Position numbers and translations under genes: made by a program. From assembly GCA_030762895.1 (NCBI GenBank), contig CM061063.1:104244210-104308209 (forward strand): a stretch of DNA of 64,000 bases, given 5' to 3'. The notes below the pieces were generated by a model. That model saw only the letters and a program-made list of their open reading frames with translations. It searched no databases and was not told the DNA's origin. Positions 22,135 through 35,179 of the stretch are shown piece after piece (within the stretch, counting starts at the first letter, position 1; each line of letters opens with the position of its first letter). Origin of the DNA: Sophora flavescens. Lineage: Eukaryota > Streptophyta > Magnoliopsida > Fabales > Fabaceae.

Positions 22135-22708
22135 ATCTCTTTTCGCTCGCGAGTCTCCTCCATTGTTGCTCTGCTCCAGGTATATCAATTTTCTTCTCTT
22201 ATCATATGCATTTGCTTTAGCCTATATTTGTATAGTATTTGTAGCAACAATAAATTTTTATTCCCAAAATGAACTAGGAAAAAGGATTTTTATTTTGTGT
22301 TCATTAATAATCATTTCAGTTATTAATTGGTTCACCATACCAATTTCTACTAATCACTTGTTGGTAGTTATGTTGAGTCTGTCAAATTTATCATAATTAT
22401 TATTTTCACTTGCTGGTTGAACTTATGTTTAGCAGCTTACACTTAAGTTAGTCCCCTTTTTTTCTGATGGTATCTGTTGAAATTCTACCTAAGATGAGAA
22501 CAACTGAACAAGAAGAGGCTCACTTTGGTTCTACGTTTGTTAGTTCTCTTCATTTATGCTTTTCAAGTCCAAATAGAATTAACTACATTATGACAGACTT
22601 GATAAAGAATGTAAGCATGCATTACATAATATATATTTTGGAATATGGAAGCATTGCAGGTGCAGGCATAAGAAAGTATATATAGGGAGTGATTATTTGT
22701 GTGTGTTT
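22135..22708. other. Unassigned DNA between the RLP2 promoter remnant and the LINE
   Basis: The homology to RLP1 stops here. A pyrimidine-rich bit ending CTGCTCCAG/GTATATC looks like an exon end, but nothing confirms it. Confidence 0.35.
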
Positions 22709-23381
22709 TCTTTTTTTGATAAGCAAAAATTGTATAAAAAGGGAGCAAAAGGGGTACTCAACCCTCATACAAAATACAAGTGAGTAGATACAATAGTAGG
22801 ACAGCAAGATATATGATCAACCAAGTTTTATATAAAGAGTAACCTGGTTGAGATATAACTACACCACATGTCCACCTAGCAACGAATAGCCTTAACAGCA
22901 AATACAAGTACTAATATAACCTGCAACCAGCTTAAACTACAAGCAGCAACCCACAGGCCACATCAGCATTGTATTAGCAGAAACCAAATATCCCAACCAG
23001 AACACGCGATATGCTGTATAAAACAACTAAAAATAGCCCCACCCGAACAGCTTCATACTGATAGCTAACCAAAACCACCAGTAGACATAACTTGATACTT
23101 TAATTAGGATGCTCAGCAAAGCCACATTAGAGCACCTATCGGCCTGCGTCACTGAGAATTCTGCTTCATCCTTCTTTATAAAACTGACCAACCATATTGC
23201 CTAACAGTATTGGTTATCCTTTTGACAATCCTCCAAGCAAGTAAATGGATTAGAGCACCATTCTGAGAATGAAAAATGACATACCCTTGTCGAGTTAACA
23301 CACCAATTCCATGCTCTGATCCTCACCAAATCGAATAATTTGTCAAAATCCATATTGCTGCTCTTGAATATAATTTCATTC
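22709..23381 (-). mobile_element. LINE 3' fragment (left part, interrupted by element A)
   Basis: Read on the minus strand it ends in the plant L1-type signature GGGTTGAGTACCCCTTTTGC followed by TTTGCTTATC and an A-run (T-run at about 22711-22717). Upstream, the translation NEIIFKSSNMDFDKLFDLVR, RIRAWNW and then FSEWCSNPFTCLE matches the C-terminal end of the other LINE in this window. The fragment continues on the other side of element A at 50967. Confidence 0.75.
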
Positions 23382-23895
23382 TGTTATGACAAGAATGCAG
23401 AATTGCTGCTTTGACAGAAATGCCGAATTGCTGCTTGGTTATCTTGTGGTGCAAGAAAACAGAAAAAAGAAGAAGAAGAGATAGAGAAGAAGAAGAAGAC
23501 AGAAGAATTATCGTGGTTCAGGGCACAAATCAATAGCCCCTACATCCACACTGCAGTTGAGACTTTCATCCACTATTGCAAGACTTTACAAAGACAAGAA
23601 TCTTCAAGGTATGAACTCACACACTCCTATACTTGCACTCACTTGTATTTTTGTGAATCACTCAACTTACTCCTCTAGCACATATCACTCATTAAGGGAA
23701 TTCTATATGTGCTAATGCCTAGCTATGACTTTATATAAGCAGTGCATAGGCAAGGTAGTTACATTTAGTTTTCTAACTGTCAAAACAGAAATAAACTCCT
23801 AGCTACACTTCCTATCACAATCGTATCACATAGCTAAATATGTACATGGCATAACTAACAAACTTAGCCAATTGGAGATTCACCCGAATTCTACA
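23382..23895 (-). repeat. Element A, left (3') LTR
   Basis: Begins TGTTATGACA, ends TTCTACA, 514 bp. It contains a duplicated unit GACAGAAATGCCGAATTGCT near its start, a GAAGAAG-rich tract and a TATATAAG stretch. It matches the LTR at 50450-50966 throughout. Confidence 0.85.
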
Positions 23896-23956
23896 ATTCT
23901 CCACCTTGAATCTTCAATATCAGTTGTTAGAGGTGCCATCAGACCCGGACAGGATC

Positions 23957-26900
23957 TTAGTTGCTGCAGCAGGTTCCAACATTCACCAAATCTAGACAAT
24001 GCTGGAATTTGGTGTTTGGAACCACTTTGGTTAACATATCGGCTGGATTATCTTCAGTAGAGACCTTCTTTACTTCGACCATCCCTTGTGCAATTATGTC
24101 TCGGATGAAATGCAGTCTTACATCAATGTGCTTTGTCCTCTCATGGAATACTTGATTCTTTGAGAGACAAATTGCACTTTGACTATCACACCAAACAGTT
24201 GAGGAAATATCCTTTCCTTCTAGCTCAATTATAAACCCTTTCAACCATATTGCTTCTTTGATTGCTTCAGTGAGAGCAATGTACTCGGATTCAGTGGTTG
24301 ACAATGCAACAATGGATTGAAGATTTGCCTTCCAGCTTACTACATTCCCATATAAGGTGAAGATGTAGCCTGTTAGAGACCTTCTTTTGTCAATGTCCCC
24401 TGCAAAATCAGCATCTACAAACCCTGCAAGATTCTGGTTTGCTGATTCTGTTTTTCCAAAGATCAATCCAAGGGATTTAGTACCCTTAAGGTATCTGAAA
24501 ATCCATTTAACAACAAGCCAATGCTCCTTGCCTGGATTTTTCATAAACCTGCTGACTAAGCTAACAGCATATGCTAAGTCAGGCCTTGAGCAAACCATAG
24601 CATACATTAGGCTACCTGTAGCATTAGAGTATGGTATGTTGCTCATGTATCTTAGTTCTTCATCACTCTTAGGTGATTGATCCGTTGACAATCTGAAGTG
24701 TGTGACACCCTTCTACCCCGCATGATAAAGGACATAAAATCCAAAAGTCAATTAAACAAACATGCATAACCTGAATAAGAATTCATGAGTTGTCCATGGG
24801 TAGAAAAGTCCCACATGAACCAAGTTTCAAAATCGCGGAAACAAATAAGTTAAAGCAAATAAACATAATAAAACCCAACCCCGATGTCACATACAGAGCT
24901 GGTATAATCCTTCCGTATAACGAAAATACATCTAAACCAAAAGAATTAAAACATAAAAGCATGCCCTAACTATGAGTGGTGGCTCCTCAGAGTCACTCAT
25001 CTCCGGGCTGCTCGTCATCCTCTGCAAATGCCATTCAGGCCAAACACAAGCAACAAACGAGGGGGAGTAAGTTCATGTATACATAATCAGCATAGAGGTA
25101 GGAAGTAAAGTAAATCATACCAGCATGGCATCAACATAGGCATATAGTATTTAGCATGTATCAACGTACATCAACAACAACATCATCGAATATGCTATGC
25201 AATGCAAGGCACCAACTACTCCGCTACTCCAACTATGCATGTGGATCCAACTAGCTCAAGATGAACGACTTCGGAGTTACATATCTGTATTGGCCAATAA
25301 ACACCAACACCAGCAGTCCACCTAACCTCGGGTAGACCCTATGGATAGCCAACGCACCAAACCATGGATGCCTCATCACGGGGGGCCGCGGTTACCTAAC
25401 CTTGGGTAACCTACCGTGGATGGCCGGATCGCCTTACTCTCGGACGATCTCCCCTATGTCGAACATCTCCCAACAACATCTCCAATGAAATGCATGTCAA
25501 ACAGCAATCAACGGCAAACGCCACCACCTCCGCTTGAACCAACAAGTACTCAAGACTTAACAATAACGTTGCTTGGGACAATAAGCACCCAAGACTTAAC
25601 CATCAACAGTCATAACAACAACAGCGTTATCCAACACATTATTATGTCAACATATTCATATTAACAACAACGGCAACATCATAGTCACAAACCAAACATT
25701 ATGAACATAAGCATGAATAATCAAATATCCAACAACGACCACTAACATGTTATAATCAACAATCACAACCTCATACGTATTAAAATCATTTAATAACACA
25801 TAAATACGGAGTTATGGGGACCCCTTTTACTTTACTCTAACTCCAAGCCTATGTAAACACTACCCTTCTCCCCATACCTGGATTGAAGTTCGAGTTTAAA
25901 AAGAAGAAATAAGATCCACTAGGGTCCCTGAGCTTCAAGATTCACCTACGAAACACATTGTGAAAGGCACATTGTAAAGAACTTAAAATCGGTAGCAAAT
26001 ACCACAAAATCCGCCACTGGGTTTGCCTTATATCTCACAAACCAGACATTATTTTACCAATTTGAACGGTAAGAATAAAGATATACCTTTAATTTATCTT
26101 ATACAAAAGTTTCAGCTAGATCCAACGGTTACCGAGCACAGGATGATCCTCTCAAGTTGACTGGTCTGGAGCTACCCGAGTTGAACTCAAATCAAACTTA
26201 TAAGATGAATAACTCTCACTATATGAATTAAACAGAAATTTCCACCATTGGATATGAAGTAATATAAGCCTAGGAACTCTATGAATTTGGAACAAGATCC
26301 AACGGTATATGTAGAAATAGTGAAGGATTTACCGAAACTATTCCACCAAGTTTCAAGTTTTCGGCAATGGTTGTTTTGGTCTATAGGTTAAGCTTTCTTC
26401 TCCCCTCTTTAAGCATCAATAACCATCCTTTATATAAGCTTAGAAACTCTATAAATCTGCCCAAAATTCGTGCTCCTTGGTGGCCTAATTAATATTCCAT
26501 GGTTGGTGAATGTTCTTGCTTTTGTCTCCCACCAAACTTTGATTATTGGTTTTTCTTTCATGATGGGCTCCACTAATCCATAAATCACTCCATGCTTTGC
26601 TCCACTATGAGTTGTTTTGAGGTGTTATCTGATTGTGGGATGGTTGGTGGAGTTGGTGAGTCAAAAAGAATGAAACAAAAAGCATTGCACTAATTATCCC
26701 ACCTAATCTTGCACTAATTATGCCATATGATTCCTTCACTTTTCACCTAACCCATAAATGATATTTCTGACCAATATTTCGAAATCAATTCAATCCTAAC
26801 AGATATATCTTCAAATAAGCTTTCCAAGTAGTGCTCATATACTTAATTTGGGTTTGAAATGGGTGAGATAGGCCCAAATTAGTGGAGGTATATCCAAAAT

Positions 26901-29040
26901 CCGCACAAGCTGGCCTGCTCCACAATTGATTATTTTTGACAACCTAAACTTCCGAATTTGATTTATATCTCTTCATTAAAGTTGTAGAAAATTATCTTAT
27001 CTTTCCAATGCCACAAAGATCACCTATATCGGACATCTAGAACTCAATATATGACCAAAACGGTGAAACATGTTACTAGGACTCTAAAAGGTTTTAGTCT
27101 TTCCAGGCTAAACTTTCCAAAAATGAACTTAGATGCCAAGAACAATCTAAAAACCATATTCAAACATATATGTCTAATATATATAAACATATTAAGATTA
27201 TTTATGAAAGAAAATGGGGTGTTACAAAGTGTCCCGCTATAGGAGTCACAACTGTTTTTGCATCATGCATATTAAACTTGTGCAGAATCTTCTCAATGTA
27301 GGTGGACTGATTCAAGTAGAGAAGTTTTTCTGATCTCTTTCTCACGATTTCCATGCCTAGAATCTTCCTTGCAGCTCCCAGATTCTTCATTTCAAACTCA
27401 GTGTTTAAGAGATCCCTGAGCTTGCTTATTGCATTCATATCTGAACTAGCAATAAGCATATCATCTACATAGAGTAGAAGATATATGAAGCAACCAGATT
27501 CCAGCCTTTTGAAGTAAACACAGCTATCAAATGAGCTTCTGTCATAGTTGTTTAAGAGCATAAAGGAATCAAACCTCTTATACCACTGCCTGGGAGATTG
27601 TTTCAAGCCATACAAAGACCTTTTCAGTAGGCAAACCATATGCTCCTTCCCCTTTTCTTCAAATCCCTCAGGTTGCTTCATGTAGATCTTTTCTTCTAGC
27701 TGGCCATGTAAAAATGTTGTTTTCACATCCATTTGTTCCAATTCTAGATCATAAACAGCAAAAAGAGATAGAATGACTCTTATGCTTGTATGTTTTACTA
27801 CAGAAGAGAAGATCTCATTGAAATCTATCCCTTCTCTCTGTGTGTAGCCTTTAGCTACAAGTCTGGCCTTGTGTCTGCTATTCTCTACTCCTGGAATTTC
27901 AGGTTTCTTCTTGTATATCCACTTGCAGCCAACAATTCTCTACTTTGGAGGTTTTTCAACCAATTCCCAGGTGTTGTTTTTCCTCAAAGAGTCAATTTCT
28001 TCAGTCATGGCAATCTTCCACATCTCATGATCAGGGCCAGAAATTGCTTCTTTGAAACTGCCAGGATCAAAATCCTGTTGTTATGTTTCAACACTCAAAG
28101 CATATGCAATTAAGTCAGCATAGCCAAACCTTTGAGGTCCTCTAACTTGCCTTCTTTCTCTGTCTCTAGCTAGATGGTAGGAAGATGATGCTGCTGTGGA
28201 CTGAGAGGTTCCAACTTCTGGTTCAGTTTCAGGTTCAGCTTCTGGTTCAGGTGTGACTGCTGGCCTTTCTGTTTCAGTGTGCTCCGCCTCCAATTGAACA
28301 CTCTTGTCTGTCTTGTCATTGTTCTGAGATTGGTTGGATTTATCTTCACCCTTTTCAAGCATAGCTTCTTCAAGGAACACAATGTCTCTGCTAATCACAC
28401 ACTTGCCTCCTCCTGGGCCAGTTAACCATACTTTGTAGCCTTTCACCCCATCAGGATATCCTAGAAAGACTCCTTTCTTTGATCTTGGCTCTAGCTTTCC
28501 TTGATTAACATGAATGTATGCTGGACAGCCAAATATTCTAATGTTATCATAGCTAGGTGCCTTTCCAGACCACACTTCTTCAGGTGTTTTAAAACCTATG
28601 GCAGAAGAGGGTGACCTATTGATCAAGTAAGTAGCTGTATGGACAGCTTCTCCCCAGAAGCTTTTGTTCAGATTTGCAAAAGAGAGCATGCACCTGACCC
28701 TTTCTAGGATGGTTCTGTTCATCCTTTCTGCCAAGCCATTCTGTTGTGGTGTATGCCTTACTATCGTGTGCCTGATTATGCCATGATCCTTGAAGAATTC
28801 AGTGAATTCTTCACTTAGATATTCCAGACCATTATCTGTCCTTAGGACTTTCACCTTCTTACCTGTTTGATTTTCAACAAGTACTTTCCGTTGCTTGAAA
28901 CACTTAAAAGCTTGGTTTTTATGTTTTAGCAAATAAACCCAAACCTTCCTTGAACAATCATCAATGAAAGTTATGAAATAGCTAGCTCCTCCCAATGAGG
29001 GAACCTTAGCAGGTCCCCATATATCTGAGTGAACATATTC
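23957..29040 (-). pseudogene. Element A pol remnant: integrase, reverse transcriptase, RNase H
   Basis: Minus-strand order: integrase catalytic part at 29040-28081 (HSDIWGPAKV, FITFIDDCSRKVWVYLLKHK, RTDNGLEY, TPQQNGLAERMNR), then RT at 28080-27227 (QMDVKTTFLHGQLEEKIYMK and the catalytic YVDDML), then after the solo LTR the end of RT and RNase H at 24700-23957 (DADFAGDIDKRRSLTGYIF, ALSTTESEYIAL, WCDSQSAICLSKN). Stops occur at about 28081 and 27941, so it is dead. The frame across the solo LTR is continuous through the AAGTG duplication. Confidence 0.85.
24701..27226. mobile_element. Solo LTR, 2.5 kb, probably Ty3/gypsy
   Basis: Begins TGTGACACCC, ends GGGGTGTTACA and is flanked by AAGTG on both sides (24696-24700 and 27227-27231). 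No primer site, internal region or coding domain lies between the ends, so it reads as a single LTR left by LTR-LTR recombination. TGTRACACCC ends are common in chromoviral gypsy LTRs (family style, inferred). It splits the RT of element A. Confidence 0.75.
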
Positions 29041-30037
29041 TGAAATAGACAACTATAAACACGAGAAGGGGGGGTTGAATTGTGTTTATCAGAATTTAAG
29101 CAAAGATGAAATCTTTTCGCAAACAGAAAGCTAGCTTTGGACGAGTGGAAGAATACAGGATGGACGGGTGACTATTGCACACACACCACTTGACAGATGC
29201 AAGAAAAACTAAAGCAATTAAAGAGTTTAAGGGAAGAGAGATTGACACGGTGATTTATCCTGGTTCACTCTTCAAATCAAAGAGCTACGTCCAGTCCTTG
29301 GCAGCACCAAGATTTATCCACTATAACTGATAAGGTTACAGACTCAAGTATTATTTGCACTCCTAGCCTCTTCAGGCTCAAGACAAGTATTATTTGCACA
29401 CCTAGCCTCTTCAGGCTCAAGACAAGTATTGTTTTCACACCTAGCCTCTTCAGGCTCACTTGGGTTTGTTTGAGAGATTTGGTTTGTAATAAATACAATT
29501 TCTGACAGGCAGATCTTTCACTAACACTCAGAGAGTGGTTTAAATGTAAGGCTCAGGAAAGTCTGCGTAATAACTTCAAAATGATTGAAGAATAAAGAAT
29601 AAAAGAATGAAGAAATAAATGCTCAGAGTAGTGGCGTTTTTAATGCAATGTGTATATATTATTTCTTCATCTTCAATGGCTTCTGTATTTATGGTCTTCA
29701 AGCATTTAGGATCCGTTAGAGACATCCTCTCAGATGTTGGCTTCAAGCAGAACTTCATTAATTGCAATAGAGTCGTTCTGAGTAGTCTTTAATGCAATAG
29801 AGTCGTTTTGGGCAACCATTAATGCAATAGAGTCATTGGTTGTATTCTAACATGAAGGATCACGGCTTTATTCATCGTGCTACAGCCATATCAAAGTTGA
29901 GCAGAGAGCTTTTTGTACTTTGCTGAGTACACTTCCCTTTTTGTGTAAGGACCAGAGGTACTATGGAATAAAGCACGTTGGAAGCATTCTTTAACTGGTC
30001 TTTGGTTCTGATTATCCAAGGTTGCTTGAGAGAGTAG

Positions 30038-31273
30038 TGAACGCGCTGTCGCCACGCGCAAAAAAGAACGAGCGATTATTAAAATAATGTAGTGTAGAGC
30101 GACAACTCGAGTATCGTCTCTCAAGGACTCTTTAGTTGTTGTTATTATTAACAGAAAATTAGTAAAAGTTAGAAATGGGGGTTTTGAGATCAAAATAAAA
30201 TAAAGGAAACAAAATAAAAACAGAGTAAGAAAAGAGGTTAACAAATAAACTAAAGACGATTAACCTACTGTTCTCGGTTTCCCACTATCATTGGTTCATG
30301 CAAATCCTAAGCAGATACTAATCCCCTCCCGGTTGTAGCAACAATTAACAAACGAAAACCGCTACTACAGATGTATGTTCCTATTCCCGAAATAACAAAC
30401 GGGGTTAAGCCCTCATGAACAAACGAACATGAATGAACACACGCGAAATAACAAACGCGATTATATATAGGAACATAACATCACCGAAATGAAACAATAC
30501 CACACTATACATTCCTGAAATAACAAACAGAAACATACAGCATGGCATTGAAAAGAGAAAAGCAACTAAACATGGAATACAGAACCTCAAGTGTTAACAG
30601 AAACCAATTACAGTAGATTAATCTAGGAGACTAGTTCTCCATTACAAAAGAAAACAATAAACTAAGAGAAAAACAAAAGACTAACAAGCTCAGAAACTAG
30701 CCAAAACTGGCTAATTCTGATCACCTTTTTCAGTTCTGCCTAAGACTACTTATATACACGTTTCTGGAATCCAAGTCCTCGCGAGGCGAAGCACTGCTCG
30801 CGAGGCGAATTATGCGAAAGGTCTGCAACTCTTGGTCTTCTCGCGAGGCGAGCATATCTTCGCGAGGCGAACTCTTCAAATTCCCAAACTGTAACGCCCG
30901 TGACCTTCCACACGGCCAAGCCGTGATCGTCTCTGACTTTTCCAAGGTAGCATTACTCGCGAGGCGAGTCCAGTCTTCGCGGGGCGAGACAGAAAGTTTT
31001 GCAATTTTCAGAATGGTCAGCTTCCGTTCATGGCGACGACAGCTTCTTCTGGGCGAGAAACTCCAGAATTATTCCTTTTTTATTAACCTGAAAATAGAAA
31101 AGAAAAGTAAATACTTTATTCACTCTAAATCAACTAAATTAACTTAAAAACAATTTACAGACTCAAAATCTTACTTAAGGACAATCAAGTCTAATTTGGG
31201 TGAAAATGATATAAAATTAGCACAAAGCCAAGGTCTTTACTCGTTATAAAACCAGTCAACCAGAGGCTCATCA
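30038..31273 (-). repeat. Family C LTR1
   Basis: 1,236 bp, TGAACGCG to GGCTCATCA, with the CG-rich dyad array at about 30778-31060. Confidence 0.85.
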
Positions 31274-32693
31274 AAATACCCCAAACTTAAACTTTGCTTG
31301 TCATCAAGCAAACTAAAACTCAAAAACTTAAAAAGACTCAAGACCTGGCAAAACATGGCAAGCTTAAGGACTCAATTAACTTTCGCACAAATTTCAAGCA
31401 ATTTACCAAAATATTTTTTTCTTCAATGTTCCCCCCTTTCAAACAAAGCAATCCCCACATTCATTTATTCTAAACAATTGAGAATTTCATCATTCAAACA
31501 ATCATTAATCTAAGCAGGGGATCTAAGTTACACACAAGAGGGAGATCACCAAGTTCAAACAACTGCCTTCCTCACAAGGGAAATTTGTGTTCACTCAATC
31601 GCTCAGTTTGTGTCAGGCTATCAACAATTCACTCAATTTCACTTTTAAGAGCACTTCCCATAAATTTGATTTTCATCTCAAAATGATTCCCACAGAAAAC
31701 ATGCAAGCAACATCAGAAGGTCTTTTATGGGTTGTAATGGGGCCTGGCTAAGGGTAGGATATACAAAGGAACTAGGCTGAAGACCCTAGGAACTAAGAGA
31801 GTATGAACATTATTTACACTTTGAAATTCACTCAAGTTCCTTTCTTAATTTTTTTCTTTATGCTTCTCGGTGGCTACAGCCTTTTTATTCAAACAGTCTT
31901 TTTGAAATTTTTGCACTTTTATTTTTTTCATTTTTTTTTCTATCTCTTTTTTTTCTTTTCTTTTTTTTTTCTTTTTTTTTCACAATTTTTTTTTTCTCAA
32001 TCCCAAACAACACATTACACCTTGCAGCCACCCCAAACTTAGTTCTTGTACCCATTCTAAGATTCCATGCTCTCCTAATCCTAAGATCGGGTTAACATGG
32101 TTTTCCAGATTTTTGGGCTTATAACATTAGGTTATCAAGAATTAATAGGCTAATAGGCTCAATGGGGCTAACTAAGGAACATGCATTAGGAATGGTTATT
32201 TTAGGCTAAGTAGTTATTTACAAAGAAAATGCTTAAATCATTTGAAGCAGACACATAATCATGCAAACCAAAAAGAGATTCAAGCAAATTCAGGAAATTG
32301 CAATCAAAAGTGATTTTCACACAGTTTAAAACATGTTGGAGGCTCAAAACCTCACCTGGACATTTTTGTGCAAATTATTTGAAAGAGATTCTATCCCTAG
32401 TGTGTGCTTCCTATCACCCCAAACTTATCACAAATCATGCCATCATAACAAAATCCCAAAGTTCAGTTTTCAATCACATGGGGATCATATTTTCAAAAAT
32501 TTCATATCCTAGGGGTAAACAGTCAATACATAACATGCAATCATCTATGCAAAAATTAATCAAATCCAATAAACTTGCCAATACTAGACTTAACACAACT
32601 CCTGAGCTTCTCAAATTATTCAGGAGCTTTATTGGAAACAAAACAGAAATAAAGCAAAGAAAAAAAAATTAAAAGAGCAAGGTAAAGAAAAAC
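31274..32693 (-). other. Family C internal non-coding region 1
   Basis: Lies between the ORF and the 3' LTR. It starts (minus-strand sense) just after the ORF and ends at the polypurine-like tract next to LTR1 (TTTAAGTTTGGGGTATTT). A block at about 31715-31805 is strongly conserved with family D (59335-59425). A long pyrimidine tract covers about 31910-32000. Confidence 0.6.
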
Positions 32694-33839
32694 TCATTGA
32701 GGGGCGGTTCCACCGGGATCCCACTGCCTGTAACATAAGTCCCACATGGTAGCCAAATGACTGAAATTCATTCCAAGCCTCCCTAACTTGCAGCTTTGAT
32801 GCGGAGGTGAGCACTTGACAATTATAATAACTCCACCCAGTGCGGCGGACTTCTCACTACCTCTCGGGTCACAGATGACCTCCTTCTCAATAAAGTCTCC
32901 CCAATAGAAGTGGGGCTCAACCTCTTGGATTGGCCATGGTGCAAAATCCAAGGGTTTAAACTCCATCACTGGTTCCTCAGGGGGAGGTGGTAAACAGTTA
33001 GAAACGGTTACCGGTGCTTCCGGTGCTGCTTCAATTTCTGCAGTTTCTTCATTTACTGCACGAACAAATTTTTCACCTGCTATACATGCAGAGATTTCAG
33101 CACACACCACACAAAGGTTAGAGTTAGTACATATATTACAAGAAAATGAATCAGAAAAAGTTAGAATGTCTGGGAATTCTTCACACAGTGCATCCACCCC
33201 ATTACTTTCAACACATGCATTTGCTTTAATTGCATCATCTACTCCCAAAGGTTCTTCATCATCTTCAAGCACGGTGGGGCAGATGTCCTCTTGATCCTCC
33301 TTTTCTAAGTTTCCTGAAAAAAATAAACCTGCAAAACGATCTGCATTTTCTATTTTTCCTGAAAAGTATAAACCTGTAAAACATTCTACACACAAAGCAG
33401 TTCCATCACAATAACAAGCATTAGGATCAGGGGATTCAACACATAATTCATCATCAGAAATATTATCAGAATTATCATCAGAAATGTTTTCAAGAATGAC
33501 TTGTGAATCTTTATGTTCTTCAATGGGCTGTGGAGTTAGCATTGCAGCTGAGTTGGCGGTAACTTGATCAATTAGAGCCCACAATTTCTGAGATTCAGCT
33601 TGGTCCCTCTGGTATTGAGCCTCCAACTTCTGTTGGAATTCAAGAAAGTTTGCTTCCATTTGTGCAGTTATCTGTGCAGTCATCTGTTTGCACAGGTCCT
33701 CTAGGGAAGGTTCGGAAGGTGCAGAGGTGGTCACTTGGCTAGGATAGTATGGTGGTGGCTCACTAAAATTAGGATAATACATGCAAGGTGGTGGTTCATA
33801 ATAAACATTAGGCAAATGTCCATACATGTAATTATCCAT
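32694..33839 (-). CDS. Family C ORF, internal 1: unknown Cys-rich acidic protein (381 residues)
   Basis: Unbroken minus-strand frame from the ATG at 33839 (MDNYMYGHLPNVYY). Parts in order: Pro/Tyr-rich N terminus (CMYYPNFSEPPPYYPSQ), a Gln/Glu-rich probable coiled coil (about 60-95), a long acidic middle with paired cysteines (CYCDGTALCVEC, CNICTNSNLCVVC), a Pro-rich strip (PPPPEEP), then FAPWPIQEVEPHFYW, CDPRGSEKSAALGG and a C-terminal QWDPGGTAPQ. I do not recognise the family. The position just after the tRNA-Asp primer site is that of gag, so a gag-like structural role is possible, but there is no CCHC knuckle. It could also be a captured host sequence. Confidence 0.65.
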   Translation of the reverse strand: MDNYMYGHLPNVYYEPPPCMYYPNFSEPPPYYPSQVTTSAPSEPSLEDLCKQMTAQITAQMEANFLEFQQKLEAQYQRDQAESQKLWALIDQVTANSAAMLTPQPIEEHKDSQVILENISDDNSDNISDDELCVESPDPNACYCDGTALCVECFTGLYFSGKIENADRFAGLFFSGNLEKEDQEDICPTVLEDDEEPLGVDDAIKANACVESNGVDALCEEFPDILTFSDSFSCNICTNSNLCVVCAEISACIAGEKFVRAVNEETAEIEAAPEAPVTVSNCLPPPPEEPVMEFKPLDFAPWPIQEVEPHFYWGDFIEKEVICDPRGSEKSAALGGVIIIVKCSPPHQSCKLGRLGMNFSHLATMWDLCYRQWDPGGTAPQ

Positions 33840-33960
33840 GGCAATCAAATATCCAGACAAAGCAGACAGAACTAATTAGCAAAAAAAAATTTTTTTTTTT
33901 TTAAATGTAACTTTCTGCTAATAACAACAAACAAGAATCCCCGGCAACGGCGCCAATTTT

Positions 33961-35179
33961 TGAACGCGCTGTCACCACGCGCAAAAAAGAACGAGCGATT
34001 ATTAAAATAATGTAGTGTAGAGCGATAACTCGAGTATCGTCTCTCAAGGACTCTTTAGTTGTTGTTATTATTAACAGAAAATTAGTAAAAGTTAGAAATG
34101 GGGGTTTTGAGATTAAAATAAAATAAAGGAAACAAAATAAAAACAGAGTAAGAAAAGAGGTTAACAAATAAACTAAAGACGATTAACCTACTGTTCTCGG
34201 TTTCCCACTATCATTGGTTCATGCAAATCCTAAGCAGATACTAATCCCCTCCAGGTTGTAGCAACAATTAACAAACGAAAACCGCTACTACAGATGTATG
34301 TTCCTATTCCCGAAATAACAAACGGGGTTAAGCCCTCATGAACAAACGAACATGAATGAACACATGCGAAATAACAAACGCGATTATATATAGGAACATA
34401 ACATCACCGAAATGAAACAATACCACACTATACATTCCTGAAATAACAAACAGAAACATACAGCATGACATTGAAAAGAGAAAAACAACTAAACATGGAA
34501 TACAGAACCTCAAGTGTTAACAGAAACCAATTACAGTAGATTAATCTAGGAGACTAGTTCTCTATTACAAAAGAAAACAATAAACTAAGAGAAAAACAAA
34601 AGACTAACAAGCTCAGAAACTAGCCAAAACTGGCTAATTCTGATCACCTTTTTCAGTCCTGCCTAAGACTACTTATATACACGTTTCTGGAATCCAAGTC
34701 CTCGCGAGGCGAATTATGCGAAAGGTCTGCAACTCTTGGTCTTCTCGCGAGGCGAGCATATCTTCGCGAGGCGAACTCTTCAAATTCCCAAACTGTAACG
34801 CCCGTGACCTTCCACACGGCCAAGCCGTGATCGTCTCTGACTTTTCCAAGGTAGCATTACTCGCGAGGCGAGTCCAGTCTTCGCGGGGCGAGACAGAAAG
34901 TTTTGCAATTTTCAGGAACAGTCAGCTTCTGGTTCACGGGGCGAACAGCCTTCTCGCGGGGCGAGAAACTTCAGAATTATTCCTTTTTTATTAACCTGAA
35001 AATAGAAAAGAAAAGTAAATACTTTATTCACTCTAAATCAACTAAATTAACTTAAAAACAATTTACAGACTCAAAATCTTACTTAAGGACAATCAAGTCT
35101 AATTTGGGTGAAAATGATATAAAATTAGCACAAAGCCAAGGTCTTTACTAGTTATAAAACCAGTCAACCAGAGGCTCAT
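33961..35179 (-). repeat. Family C LTR2
   Basis: 1,219 bp. It lacks one 18-bp dyad unit seen in LTR1 (near 34700) and its last two bases, and runs directly into the inverted LTR3. Confidence 0.8.

Noticed and set aside
30405..30590. 61-residue hydrophobic frame repeated in each family C LTR (also 34328, 35296, 40464)
   Set aside because: It is conserved only because the LTRs are copies. It has no coding context and overlaps likely control sequence. A short membrane peptide cannot be fully excluded.
31803..32042. Phe-rich plus-strand frame in family C (and the similar one at 59432-59671 in element D)
   Set aside because: It arises from long T tracts on the strand opposite to the element's sense. 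The similarity between C and D is at the DNA level.
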